Assembly: GCA_021234155.1 (NCBI GenBank)
Contig: JAJEKV010000050.1
Span: 3,992,488-4,056,487 of the forward strand
Source: Isoetes taiwanensis
Taxonomy: Eukaryota; Streptophyta; Lycopodiopsida; Isoetales; Isoetaceae
Direction: 5' to 3'
Length of the DNA: 64,000 nt
How positions within the stretch are numbered: the first letter of the stretch is position 1; every line of letters starts with the position of its first letter. The notes beneath the pieces are model-generated. The model saw only the letters and a program-made list of their open reading frames with translations. It ran no database searches and was not told the origin of the DNA. Positions 1 to 11,689 of this stretch are shown here, in pieces. The position numbers and the translations under genes are program-made.

Positions 1-242
1 CTTACCCATGATATAAGGGGATGGTCTTTATGTTTTTGCCCAAGATCTAGGTTCTACATCGACATTCATTCGGATCTTATTCGTCATCGACGCATTCATG
101 AAGATATTTTTCGGCGACAGAACCCACCCATTCCATTACCATCATTTTTACCCCTAATTTTTGGCACCATGTTGTAATTGTCAGACTTGTCTTATAAAAG
201 TCTGTACATGTTTTCGTGCTAAAAACTTTTAGGGGGAGGCAG
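1..242 (+). mobile_element. 3' internal tail of an LTR retroelement with polypurine tract
   Basis: No open frame is recognisable here. The stretch ends in a purine run (about 231-242, AGGGGGAGGCAG) directly before the TG of the LTR at 243, the position expected of a polypurine tract at the 3' end of an LTR element. The rest of that element would lie to the left of the window. Assignment to a superfamily is not possible from this piece. Confidence 0.4.
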
Positions 243-598
243 TGTTAACCACCTAGTGGTTAACATTGTGCATGCACATATTAGGTGCATGCACATGTTA
301 GGTGTCAGTGGTGGCAGACTGACACTTGGCATGATTAGGTTAACATAAGTGTAGGGATTAGATTTAGTTAGATGTACGGCTCAGATTTGCGGTCTACACT
401 ATATTAGACCGGAGCCTCTTCATTTGTACTCAGGTTTCATCTCAAATTTGGAGAGCCTCATTAGCTCACGTTCATTCACTCCATTCTTTGTACATATTTG
501 TTCCTTTTGTTCTTCTTTTGTGATCATAAGCATGGCAGCCTTGTAGCATCCGACAGTCATGGACTGCTGCTGCAGGGTGCATGCCAAGAATCCAAACA
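243..598 (+). repeat. LTR of a retroelement (probable 3' LTR)
   Basis: A 356-bp unit starts TGTTAACCAC and ends CCAAACA. An inverted copy lies at 11240-11599. By eye the first 281 bp are identical between the copies, and only the last ~70 bp differ. The outer end is itself an imperfect palindrome (TGTTAACCAC-CTA-GTGGTTAACA). A purine-rich tract precedes it and no primer-binding site follows it, so I read it as the 3' LTR of an element to the left. Confidence 0.65.
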
Positions 599-640
599 TT
601 GAATGAGTTGAACAAAAGTGAGGAAACAAAAATTGTTGAA

Positions 641-1200
641 GGGGCGGAAGGCCATAAGTCATCTTCACGCCATGTGTTGAACTTGAAAGATTGAAAGAGA
701 GAGTTGAACTTGAAGGAGTTGAAAGAGAGAGTTGAACTTGAAGGAGTTGAAATTGAAGGGGCGGAAGGCCCTAAGTCAGCTTCATGCCAGTTGTTGAACT
801 GGAAAGATTTGAACAAAGAGTTGAACTTGAAAGAGTTGAAATTGAAGGGCGGAAGGCCCTAAGTCAACTTCATGCCGGTTGTTTGAACCCGGAAAGATTT
901 GAACAAAGAGTTGAACTTGAAAAGAGTTGAAACATAAGTGATTGAAGGGCGGAAGGCCCTAAGTCATCTTCACGCCATTTGTTGAACTTGAAAGAGGCTC
1001 AACCGCCATGTATTATGGACGGATGAGGTTGATCAAAATGTTGAACTTGAAAACTTGAAAAAGTTGACACCAAAGAGTTGAGCTTTTTTGCGAGGAATTG
1101 TTGAAATTGGCTCACCGCCATGTGGCCATGTGAGGTTGATGTCTGAAGGGGCGGAAGGCGGAATTCATCTTCATGCCATTGCGGGAACTTGAAATTTGTT
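641..1200 (+). repeat. Tandem repeat array, ~90-117 bp degenerate units
   Basis: Units begin with GGGGCGGAAGGCC or close variants at 641, 758, 847, 947 and 1147. Each is followed by 'AAGTCA.CTTCA.GCC', 'TTGTTGAAC' and several 'GTTGAACTTGAAAG' blocks. The array is non-coding as far as I can see; the short frames across it are repeat-driven. Confidence 0.7.
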
Positions 1201-1863
1201 GGTACAAGGTGCAAAGCAGATCTAAGGATCGGGCAAAAGATGAGGCGTCCCCCAAAAATGTGCCAAAAATATGCTCCAGATGCTGCTTGCGTAAAAAGTG
1301 GATCGAAAGTTGTGCTTGAAGTCCGCCGTGAGGGCCGTGACAATTTTGATGGACTCACGGCCGTGGGGCGTGATGTTTGAGGTCATATGTGCTTGAAATT
1401 TTACCTCCAAAGCGTAATGATCTGACTAGATATCTAGTATGAGGAAAAAAAAGGGCTTCAATGTTAGAAGGGGTGGAAAACACCAAAATGTGGCCCATCT
1501 TGAATGGTCGTCTAATTCTCTCTATAGAGAAAAGTCATAAAAGATCGAAAAAAGATCGTGACAATATGTTAACAATAGAGAGTTTAGGAGAAACTCAAAA
1601 TTTTCCACGCCGTGGGGCCGTGGATATTGAAGCATTGATTTGCATGTTATGTTCTCTGGCTGTTGGCTGTTGTGGGTCACGCGTCCCACACAATGAAGGG
1701 GTGCCACGCCTGTGATGGGCCGTGATGTGATTTACGCCATGAAGGGCCGTGGAAGAAAATCAAATTGTGCCACGCCGTGGGGCCATGGTTTATTTAGAGT
1801 ACTTAGATTGACTAGGCCGTGAATAAAGATCGGGTGTTGAATCTCGGGCTTGAATTTTTTAAC
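1201..1863. other. Non-coding flank rich in CCGTGGGGCCGTGG-like motifs (left side)
   Basis: Short GC-rich motifs of the kind 'CACGCCGTGGGGCCGTGG' recur near 1330, 1360, 1605, 1705, 1740 and 1770. The same motif family resumes on the far side of the gypsy element at 9582-9920. The two stretches were therefore probably one sequence before the insertion. No gene is supported. Confidence 0.5.
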
Positions 1864-1868
1864 ACACT

Positions 1869-2480
1869 TGTTAGCCCCATTACCCCGCGCATAACACGTG
1901 TCTATACTTGCTGCATGAGGGCGCAGGCCCCACCGGCCCGCAGTGTCCAAGAAGAGGGATCTACAAAAAGCCACGGCGGGTCAAAGCTCCTCCAAGAAGC
2001 GAGAAGACCCAAAGGTAGGACCCACGGCGGGCCACTACTTGTCTGTTAGCACTATTGGCGGCCAAATCGATTCTGCTCGAGTGCCCAAGTAGTGGAGCAT
2101 GCGTTGTCATGATGAGGATCAGATTCAGGCCCGTAGGCCACTCAGGTTCCTATATATATTGTAGCATTTTTGCTCCTTCGGAGGGTTCGAGTGTTCTTTG
2201 TGTCACTCTGAGAGCGAACATGCCGGTGCTTTGTTATTGGCGCTCTTTTGAGCCTTCATTGTACACTTGTTTTGATCAATGGATTGCCGTGTTCTCCACA
2301 AGTGTCTTGTGTGTTTCATTGTGTATTGCAATTGCTTTGTTTTATCTCGAAGTTTTTCTTGTTCTTTCCTCTCGTTAGCAAAAATCCTACGTGACAAGAG
2401 TGCCTCAGATTTACCCTGCCGGACTTCAAGGATCTCACGAGATCTCGTCCCTCAGCGATCCCGGGCCCGGACCCCAAACA
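1869..2480 (+). repeat. 5' LTR of the gypsy element
   Basis: The LTR is 612 bp, TGTTAGCCCC to CCCCAAACA, with a TATA-like run TATATATAT at about 2151-2160 for the element promoter. It pairs with 8970-9576. Long blocks are identical (for example around 2250-2330), while GC-rich parts and homopolymers differ by small indels. Confidence 0.85.
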
Positions 2481-2585
2481 TCGGGCGCTGTTGCGGGCTC
2501 ACTTCTGAAAGTCGTATTGATACCATGTTCAATCCCTTCTTTACTCCGTGATATTCAACACGGATGGAGTCAAGACGCCGCCGCC

Positions 2586-3820
2586 ATGAATCTAACGCCT
2601 CCCGCTAATATGTCCACATACACTCGGTTCGATTGTCTCTTCTCCGTAATGCGAAGCGCAATCATTTCCACCTACACCACAACTTTCGTAACCGACCTCC
2701 TGTGGAAGGTCGCCATTGTTCCGCTTCCCGCTCGCCATTATCATGCGCAGGCCGCAACCACGACCCTTTGAATTTACTCCACCGGAATCCCCAACTCAAG
2801 ATCCGACGTAACCACCGCACTTTTCTGGAACATCCGCAAAATGTTTTCTCTATTGGTAATCTTTCTTTAGGAACTTCGTACCACCGCTTCCACCTTTTGT
2901 CAATTCCTCTTATCCTGTTCCCTTTAATCGCTTCCCACACTGTTCATGCCTTTCACAACCTTTGTTCCCACTACAACCCCGCTTACCTCTTTTTACTAAT
3001 CTCACACAACCTATGCCAGTTTGGGGCATCTATGCAACCAACACCTCATCTTTTTCTTTTCCACAAATGCAAACACCCATTCATGCGCCAGACTCCTACA
3101 CATGCTTTAAAACTCCCATATCCACTCTTTGGAAATGATAAAGGTAAACACATAGACCAGAGTGCTCAGGCTCACATGGATGAATTTGAGTCACTTGCGG
3201 ATCTCAATGGTCACTCCGATCCAAAACTAAAATTCCACATCTTTTCGACGACCACCTGCGGAGCACCCTACCTAATGGCTGATGGCAAAACAAAAGCCAC
3301 CGGAAACAAGATTGATACACATGAAGACCTCTTTTCTTTCCCATTCACGGCACCCCTTTAAGCGGATGATCAACAATCTTCTGAATCGACCTCAACACAC
3401 TCAAGCGTAACCCGTGAGAATCGCCTCGGTTTCTTTGCGGCCATTTGCAGATCTTAGTCAACAAGTTGAAGGAATTTCCAACCCAAAGCCAAATTCTAGT
3501 GTGGTTTCTTCAAGGCTTACCCTCTCACATCCGATTTATGATCGAGTATTTGCGCCCCAAGACATTACAAGAAGCCATTGAATTAGTCAATCACTGCTCA
3601 TGTTTCCTCACGCGGTGATCAAGCCACGATACTCCCATTTCCCTCGGCTACACCCGCCAAGCACCTCGACCTCCTCCACGGCAGTTCCCCAAGAAATAAC
3701 ATTTGGTGTACTATTTGCCATTACCGGGGACATCCGGCGAATGAGTGTAACCTCGTGGATAGCATGATCCATTGCAAACGCCGCAACATGCGTAACCACA
3801 CCAATCAAGAATGTACAAAT
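2586..3820 (+). pseudogene. gag: gag region of the gypsy element (broken)
   Basis: The region would encode the capsid/nucleocapsid part that packages element RNA. A capsid-like helix region with 'VWFLQGLPSHIR' and 'TLQEAIELV' lies around 3485-3600. A nucleocapsid zinc knuckle with exact C-x2-C-x4-H-x4-C spacing (CTICHYRGHPANEC) spans 3707-3748. A second knuckle follows: Cys at 3773-3775, His at 3797-3799 and Cys at 3812-3814 are in place, but the second Cys position (3782-3784) is CGC, Arg, so it should not bind zinc normally. The upstream frame 2633-3361 is in a different register from the knuckles, so gag is frameshifted. Start codon and full extent are uncertain. Confidence 0.7.
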
Positions 3821-4799
3821 CCACGACCAAATCCGTATCGACAACGTCTTGTTCACCAAGTGCGTAAGGTACCCACGCCAAACTCAACCACGGATACGGT
3901 ACCGCGGCCCGACAACAACAACAACCCCAAAGAACAACAAACCACAACGTGGACCTCCTCGTTCCACTTTTGATCCAAGCAAGTCCCAATGTTTCAATCG
4001 CGGACCAATGGGGTCATCGGTCGCGGTTGTCCTCAACTTCCTCAAGTTCAAATACAAATTCACGGCACCAATCAAACCCACGACGGTCGTCTTACACCTT
4101 TTCAAGTATGGGAAGCCAAAGGAAGGCAAGGCCCACGCCCGCTCCTCAAACGGCCACCACGCCCACCACAACAACAACCACGCCAACGAAGAAACAACTC
4201 AAAAACAATTGGATGATCAACTCCAAGAAGAAATTTACCATGCAATCAACACCAGCCTTGAATCCTCCAACCGCGGCGAGGTTCTCCCTCATTCCCACGC
4301 CATAAGCACCCCCTGCACCAAGTTTTTTTGCCGATTCGTTCCACGGTTGAGCCATCAACCAAATCTGTTCATTTTGCACCCAATGCGGATCAACTACTTC
4401 CTCATGTTCAACCTAAACTTCGCGAAAAGTCTGCTTCAACTCATCGAGCGTCACGGTAAGGCACTCAAGTCTGCCAATGCTACCACACGATCCGGAGCCC
4501 ACGACCACGAATGCCACGACATCCGCAACACCACCACTCAACATTGTTGCTGAAGTCGACCTCCTCAACAAGGTAGCGACATCTATTGCTGAGCAACAAC
4601 AACCCACGGATCCACCACAACTACCGCAATCCCTCCCCGAACTTCAACAAGAACTTGCTAAAATCAAAATTCCTCTCAAATTTTACGACTATCCTACAAC
4701 TATGTCCAAAGACTACGAGCACATTTTACAAAAACCTCAGTATTAACGTTAATGCGGTCGCCACATCAACACCCACGGTGCATGCACACGTGGGCCAAA

Positions 4800-7700
4800 A
4801 GGTCGTTCACCATGTTCGGATCGATGGTGGCGGTACAAGATCAATCTTATTACGGATAATCTCGACGCTAATTGGGCATAAGGGAGCTCCATACGCCCCT
4901 TATGACATCAAGCTTATGAATGGCCATATCACGCATCCACAAGGAGTTACACAACCAATACCACCAATATTGAGATCTACAATTTACCATGGAATTCGGT
5001 GTTTGGAGAGCGGAGAAGATCCGGGAGATTATGAAATGTTAGTAGGATCTAACCCTTTTTGAGACAAGCTAAAAAGCATTCACCATTTGGGCCCACGAGA
5101 TCAACTTGTTATCACAGGATGGCAAGCTCATCGCCCGATGGATCGACCCACCGGGCGGATCATTTCTGTAGATCACGCCGAATCCATGTTGACTCACGAA
5201 CAAGTTTGCAACACCTATCGGTTACAAGCCAAAGGGTTTGCCACTCCACGGCTTACCCGAATACAATCAACCATGGGAAGACATGGATATTGATAAAGGC
5301 ATAGCAACGCTGGTTGACCCTATTTGACACCTTGTAACAATGTCACATTGGTTCCACATGAGGAGATTCGTACCCCGGCTCCTCCTCCTCCCTCAAGAAG
5401 ACACCACACCAACTCCTAGTGGCACGCACTATTTTTCAAAATTGGTCAACATGAACATCCCGTCCTACTCGCGTGAGCCAGCCCACCCCCCGCTCGTTGG
5501 ATGATCAAGTCATTCCACACATTCAAACTCCTGCAGTAGACATAATTGATATTGGAACAAATCAACCAATCCGATTGGCACGACCTCACGCCAAAGATTC
5601 GTGGGAGAGCAAGCCATTGTGCTATTTCAAACGTTTCAAGCACATCTTTGCTTGGAGCTACAAAGACCCTCAGGGGTATCAAGAAAGAATTGGGACAACT
5701 CTCATTCCCACCAAGCCGGATGCTAGACCCATCTAGCAGCGGCCGATGCATCTTAACCCAAACTACCGTGAAAAAGGTTAAAGCGAAATTGACAAGCTTT
5801 TGGATTTGGACTTATCTACGAGGTCAAACATTGAAATGGGTAAGTCCTATTGTTATTGCCCCTCAAACATAATGGAAAAAATTGGCGTTTGTGTGGATTA
5901 TAGAAAACTCAATCAAGCCCGCGGACGGGATCATTTCCCCTCTCCCTTCACGGATCAAGTGTTGGAAGATGTAGCAGGCCACGAGATGTACTCCTTCATG
6001 GGGACGGCTTCTCCGGTTATAATCAAATATCCATTCGAGAAGAAGATCAACTAAAACTACCTTCACTACTCCATGGGGTACCTTTGCTTACATGATTTCC
6101 TTTTGGATTGTCAAACTCACCATCCACATTTCAACGCATTATGCTTGCTGTTTTTCAAGAGTACATGCAAGTTCATCCCTTTACGCAAGTCTTTTCGGAT
6201 GACTTCTCCACTTACACCCACGTTATGGACCATTTGGTAAAACTTGAACTAGTTTTTCAACGCCGTGATGAATCCGGAATTAGCCTCAATCCGGAAAAGT
6301 GCACCTTACATTGTCACCTGGGTGTACTTCTAGGACATGTCGTGGTCGACCGCGGCATTACAACGGACCCAAATTAAAATCACCGCGTCATCGAGCATAT
6401 CCACTGCGAATATCAAGGACACCGCGTTCCTTTCTTGGCAAAGTCAACTTCTATGCCACCTTTATTCCAGTGGCACCGCCGACCCGATCAATTCTGGCAA
6501 CCGACCGAAATCCATACACATGGACTTGGACATCTGATGCAAATCAAGCTTTTAAAGAACTCAAAGTCAAGCTCACGAAGCCCCCCGTGCTAGTACCACC
6601 TCAATGGGACAAACCATTTCATGTCCATGTTGATGTTTTGGGCTTTATGCGATTGGGCTGTTCTAGCTCAAGAGTATGCACCAAATCGGGACAAGCCCAT
6701 CGATCGCCAGAAAAAACTCAATCTGCTGGCGCAACTATTCGACCCGGAAAGGGAAGCCCTTGGCCTTATCTTTTGTGTACAACGCTTTAAACACTATCTT
6801 CTTGGTAGTCAAATTTATTTTGGATCATCAAGCTCTTCTATATTTAATCAATAAGCCAAACCCCACGGGCGAATTGCTTTCGATGGATATTGATATTGCA
6901 AGAGTTTGCCCTTTGACATTATTCCAAAGCGGGACCCAGCTCACACGGTCCCCCACTATCTTTCACGCGATACCCGGGATGATCCCTCGGAAGGAGTTCA
7001 CGATGCCCTTAGGATGCTCAACCGTTCACGGTCCTTTATACGCCTCATTGGTACCACGACTATCAACGCTTTCTCCTCACGGGCACTCGATCCAAGTGAC
7101 CCCACGCTCTCTCGGAAAGACAACCTGCATAAAACAACAATTCCTTCCAGCGAGTAATGCGAGATTATAATGATGGTTCCGCCCATCTCTATAAATGTGG
7201 CAAAGACAATGTGCTCGAGGCGATGTGTTCTTCCTCTCACGAAGTCCCTGATCTAGTCAAACAAGCCCCACGAAGGACTTGGCAGTGGTCATTTCAGCCC
7301 GGAGACAACACAGAGGAAACTCCTCCTTGCCGGGTATTCTTATTACGCTTTTCAAAGATGCTCACAAATACACACGCGCGTGTGATGTTTGTCGAGGCTT
7401 GGTAGACCCACGTGGCGGCCTCTCACGCCAATAGCCACGCCTCTCCCCTTTGCCAAATGGGGTATGGATTTTGTTGGTCCCATGGACCCACCGCAATCAA
7501 CACTAGGGCACGCTACATTCTAGTCTTCACGGACTATGCAACCAAATGGGCTGGCAGTGTTTGCTCTACACGACAACACGGCTGCTAGTACGGCTAAGGT
7601 TCTCTACAAGAACATCATCACGCGATTTGGATGTCCCTTAGAATTAGTTAGTGATCGTGGAGTTCATTTCATCAATCACTATTCTTTGAACTCACTAACT

Positions 7701-8300
7701 ATCGCACATTCATCATCACGAAAAAGCACGCCTTACTATCCCCCGGTGGTAATGGCTTGGCTGAAAGCACAAACAAAGGTGCTTATCCACATTCTGAAGA
7801 AGATTTGTGATCCTACAAGAAAAAGATTGGCAAGATAAGTTACCTACATGTTTTATGGGCTTACAATACAACATACAAAGTAGCAACTGGTCAAACACCT
7901 TTTTCGCTTGTGTATGGCCAAGAGGCTCTTATGCCTTTTGAGTTCATTTTACCCTCACTCAAATTTCAGTTAGCAAATGTAACATAATCCATCGGCCGGC
8001 TTTGCAAGAACGAGTTTATCAAGCGGAACAACTGGATGAACTTGAAGAGATGCTTTTCTTAGACTTCAACAAGGCAAACAACTACAAAAACAATGGCATG
8101 ACAAACACATCAAAAACAAAACTTTTCAAATTGGCGACTTAGTTCTTCTTTCACGACTTCGAGATATCAACAACATCTGGCAAACTCAAGCTCGGATGGT
8201 GGGACCATACAAAATTTCGAGATACCACATCACGGAGTTTTACAATTACAAGAATTGAATGGCACTCCATTTCCTACATTAGTCAATGGATTTCGACTCA
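4800..8300 (+). pseudogene. pol: pol region of the gypsy element (protease, RT, RNase H, integrase; many frameshifts)
   Basis: A retropepsin-like 'RIDGGGTRSI' sits near 4818-4847 (Asp codon 4823-4825). RT motifs run over about 5880-6380: 'VCVDYRKLNQA' near 5890, 'FTTPWGTFAYM' near 6060, and the catalytic pair in 'FSDDFS' (Asp-Asp 6198-6203). A connection/RNase H-like part follows (6400-6850). Integrase spans about 7150-7950, with Asp in 'MDFVGPM' (7467-7469), Asp in 'LVSDRGVHF' (7653-7655) and Glu in 'NGLAES' (7763-7765), the DD35E pattern. '[18 protein letters not shown]' near 7890-7945 and a basic tail to about 8300 complete it. Motifs fall in all three frames, so no functional polyprotein can be made. 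Small indels dominate. Confidence 0.85.
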
Positions 8301-8969
8301 AGAAATTTCAAACCCTCGCTGCAAAATCATCCTTAAGCTCAAGAACAAATTTTACAACAAGATACCACTTGTACAAATTTATGAGAAACACTTTTCTATT
8401 ATGTACAAAATTGCCCTCGAAGGCTACAATTATTTATGGGATTTTTCACCCGCAGTCCTAAACTAAACAAAAATTGGGAAAACCCTATCATGCTTTGCTA
8501 CTAAGCCCTTTACTCTCGGGGGCACTCCACCGGAGGATCACGGGAAGCCCCAATGCGACCACTCGGTGAACGATCACCTCGAGGCGTCGAGTTTATCTCC
8601 TGGTTGGCGGCCGGTGCCTCCAACCAAGGATCCATAGGGATCCGGGCGATTCCACAGACGCGCCACGGATCGGCGTCGTCCATCTTCTTTGGAAAGTTCG
8701 GGTTGGACCTTGTCTTATACATGGAGATCACAAATCTTCCATCTCGAGATCCACGCCACGCCGGAGAACATGATTTCAAGGCTTTCTCACTTAGGGCGTA
8801 GAATGTTTGGCATCCGGACTCAAGCAAATCTGAAAGAGGCGAACAACACTTTCGATGAATACTGATGGTGAGCCTCCCTCATCTCTATGTTCAAGATCGA
8901 AGAGGAACGAGGATTCCCACCCCTAATTCATGCCCCTTTTCTAGCAAATAAGTGTAGTTTGGTGGGGGG
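8301..8969 (+). other. 3' untranslated part of the gypsy element with polypurine tract
   Basis: No coding signal is evident between the integrase tail and the 3' LTR. The stretch ends with the purine tract GGTGGGGGG (8961-8969) that would prime plus-strand synthesis. Confidence 0.6.
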
Positions 8970-9576
8970 AGTTAGCCCCGTGCTCCTGAGACTGCACGTG
9001 TCTATACTTGCCGTGATGAGGGCGAGGCCCCACCCGCCACGGTGGTCCAAGAAGAGGGATCTACAAAGAGGAAAACCCGCGGTCAAAAGCTCCTCCAAGA
9101 AGCGGAAGACCCAAAGGTAGGACCTGACGGCGGGCCACTACTTGTCTGTTAGCACGGGCGGCTTTCATTCTGTTCGAGTGCCCAAATAGTGGAGCATCGT
9201 TTTGTCATGATGAGGTCAGATTCAGGCCGTAAGGCCACTCGGTGTTCCTATATATATATTGTAGCATTTTTTTTCCTTCCGGGAGGTTCGAGTGTTCTTT
9301 TGTGTCCTCTGAGCGTATCTTTACATGCTGGTTTGTTAATAGCTCTTTTTGAGCCTTCATTGTACACTTGTTTTGATCAATGGATTGCCGTGTTCTCCAC
9401 AAGTGTCTTGTGTGTTTCATTGTGTATTGCAATTGCTGTTTTATCTCGAAGTTTTCTTGTTCTTTCCTCTCATTGCAAAAATCCGGCGTGACAAGAGTGC
9501 CGGGATTTACCTACCAGGACTTCAAGGATCTCCGCGAGAGATCATCCCTCAGCGATCCCAAGCGGACCCCCAAACA
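8970..9576 (+). repeat. 3' LTR of the gypsy element
   Basis: The 607-bp partner of 1869-2480 begins AGTTAGCCCC (the TG start is altered) and ends CCCCAAACA. The TATA-like run is at about 9249-9260. It is followed directly by the target duplication ACACT. Confidence 0.85.
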
Positions 9577-9581
9577 ACACT

Positions 9582-11239
9582 GCCGGAAAGTGGACCCGCG
9601 TGTGAAGGCACGCGACCGTGGAAGGCCACTTATTTGCGGAAGGTTTTGAATTCGAAACCACGCCGTGATGGCCGGGGCTCCGTGAAGGTTTTGAAGGTTT
9701 TGCAGACTCACGCCATGATGGCCGTGGGCTGCAGTTGATGTCGATCAAAACTTGGAAATTGAAAAACTTTTGCAAAGATCCGTCTGGCTGGACCTCAATG
9801 CCGTGAAGTGTGGTCCGTGATGGGCCGTGGACTGTGAAGATCATGGATTCTGGGCCGTCGAAGGCCGTGGGTCGACCGTGGAAGGCCGTGAATAAAAAAA
9901 TTTTCCACGCCAAAGGGCCGTGGAAATGGAAGTTTTGTGTGCAGAGGTTTTGTTTCCGAATGATTTAGTTTGTGCATGCCGTGCTCCAGAGATAGACCTG
10001 TAACCAGAGCTTCAAAAAGTTGGAATCACGAGCGGGGTGAAAGGGCGGCCACAGCTGGGGATGATCGGCTGACCCTAGTTTTGCTGCATCTTATAAGGCC
10101 AGAAAGCATTGTATTTGATATTTGCAGATGTCTTAAAGATCTGGCCATGAATGCTCAGTAGAATTATAAGGACCCATATGATTGTGATTTTGTCTGCCGA
10201 TTGGGCTTTCAACCAAAATCGCTCCAGGAAATAGACCCAGATCTGTGCAGCATATCTAGCAAGTGTCCAGGATGAATTTAGGAAAGCAAAGGAACGAATC
10301 AAAATATTTATTGCTTGCTCTGGAACTGAAAAATGTGCAAGACCTCTGCACCAAGTGGGAAAACTGCAACATGATGACGATTTGCCGAGTTTGGAGGCAG
10401 AAATTCTTGAAAGAAAGATCCCTTTGGTGGGCTTTGACCGCTTGCTGAAAAACTTCTGAACAAGAACCCTTGTGCTTGAATCTGCGGATGGAGTTCAGAA
10501 CAGAGCCAAAAAATTCCTCTGGTGCTTTTGCAGGTACAATGGATGGTGAAGCTGCTTCGAGGCACTTGAAATATGGCTAATACTTTGTATTTGAGCCTAT
10601 AAATTTTGAAAGAGCCGTCGGGCCTCCTTGGTTTTTGTGGCTCGAGTGCTGTGGCAGAGGAAAAAATCCCAGCCGTCCTTGAAGCTGCCCAGTAGCATAT
10701 CAGAAACTCTTGAAGCTGCCCATTAGCAGATCAGTAAGTTATAGTGCAAGAACGCCCTGGCATCGGTTTGAACAAAACGGCTAAGTGCCCTTGTTTTTAC
10801 AGAGATAGCTCCAAGGCGGTGGAGCGAAATCAGGTAGTAACTATAGACTCCTTACAGGAAGGAGGCGAGGCCTGTGTAACTGCTGTGGAAAAAAACAGAG
10901 TTTCAATCCACAAACAAAATAGTAACCTGAAAAGTACATGGAGAAGAGCGGTTGATCCTCTTCCGGTATGTGCTGCTCTGGGGCTTCTTGATTGCGGGCA
11001 AACAGGAGAGACAATGAGCCAAAAAATATGATGAAGAACCATGATTTTGAACAAACGAGGACGCGATTTTTCCAAATACTATTTGCGACCCAAAGATGGG
11101 CAAATATCATAGAGGTGAATCCAAGTGAGTGTCGATGTAGATCCAATATTTTATGCTGAAAAACTTTTGGAGATGCTTAAAAAGAAAACAAAGGATGATC
11201 ATGAGCCCAAGAGACCCCGGCATGAGGCGCCAGTGTTGA
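9582..11239. other. Non-coding stretch between gypsy element and inverted LTR
   Basis: 9582-9920 continues the CCGTGG-type motif sequence seen left of the gypsy insertion. 9990-11210 has no frame I recognise. Just before the LTR, the minus strand reads TGGCGCCTCATGCCGGGG (about 11215-11232). This resembles the TGGCGCC-type primer-binding sites of plant gypsy elements, so the LTR at 11240-11599 may be a 5' LTR of a minus-strand element whose body ran leftward. Confidence 0.4.
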
Positions 11240-11599
11240 TGTTTGGGGTTCTTGGCATCACCTTGCAGCAGCAGTCCATGACTGCCGAATGCCACAAGGC
11301 TGCCACAAATGCTCATGGTCACAAAAGAAGAACAAAAGGAACAAATATGTACAAAGAATGGAGTGAATGAACGTGAGCTAATGAGGCTCTCCAAATTTGA
11401 GATGAAACCTGAGTACAAATGAAGAGGCTCCGGTCTAATATAGTGTAGACCGCAAATCTGAGCCGTACATCTAACTAAATCTAATCCCTACACTTATGTT
11501 AACCTAATCATGCCAAGTGTCAGTCTGCCACCACTGACACCTAACATGTGCATGCACCTAATATGTGCATGCACAATGTTAACCACTAGGTGGTTAACA
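11240..11599 (-). repeat. Inverted copy of the LTR at 243-598
   Basis: On the minus strand it runs from TGTTAACCAC (11599) to about CCAAACA (11240). It is followed leftward by a short spacer and a TGGCGCC-type primer-site-like sequence. To its right the minus strand reads AAGAGAGGAAGCA just before the LTR, also purine-rich. No target duplication is shared with the left LTR (flanks GGCAG and TGCTT), so the pair is not one simple insertion. Confidence 0.65.
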
Positions 11600-11689
11600 T
11601 GCTTCCTCTCTTGAAATGACTAGGCCACAATTCAAGCCTCCTCAAGCTGTAAGAAGAATCTCGGGGAAAATCACTGAAAAAATAGGTAC

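Larger units (their letters stand above)
1864..9581 (+). mobile_element. Complete but decayed Ty3/gypsy LTR retrotransposon with target duplication
   Basis: Two direct LTRs (1869-2480 and 8970-9576) flank about 6.5 kb of gag-pol remnants. The 5-bp sequence ACACT is present at 1864-1868 and again at 9577-9581, which fixes both ends as a genuine insertion. A primer-site-like GGGCGCTGTTGCGGG follows the 5' LTR (2483-2497), and a G-rich polypurine tract (8961-8969) precedes the 3' LTR. Domain order is gag, CCHC knuckle, protease, RT, RNase H, integrase, as in Ty3/gypsy. The absence of a recognisable chromodomain and the style of RT and integrase suggest the Tat/Athila side of plant gypsy elements (inference). 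Reading frames are broken at many places, so it should be non-autonomous. Confidence 0.88.

Noticed and set aside
243-11599. One giant DNA transposon with ~356-bp terminal inverted repeats
   Set aside because: The flanks share no target duplication, purine-tract and primer-site-like sequences adjoin the repeats as in LTRs, and no transposase lies between.
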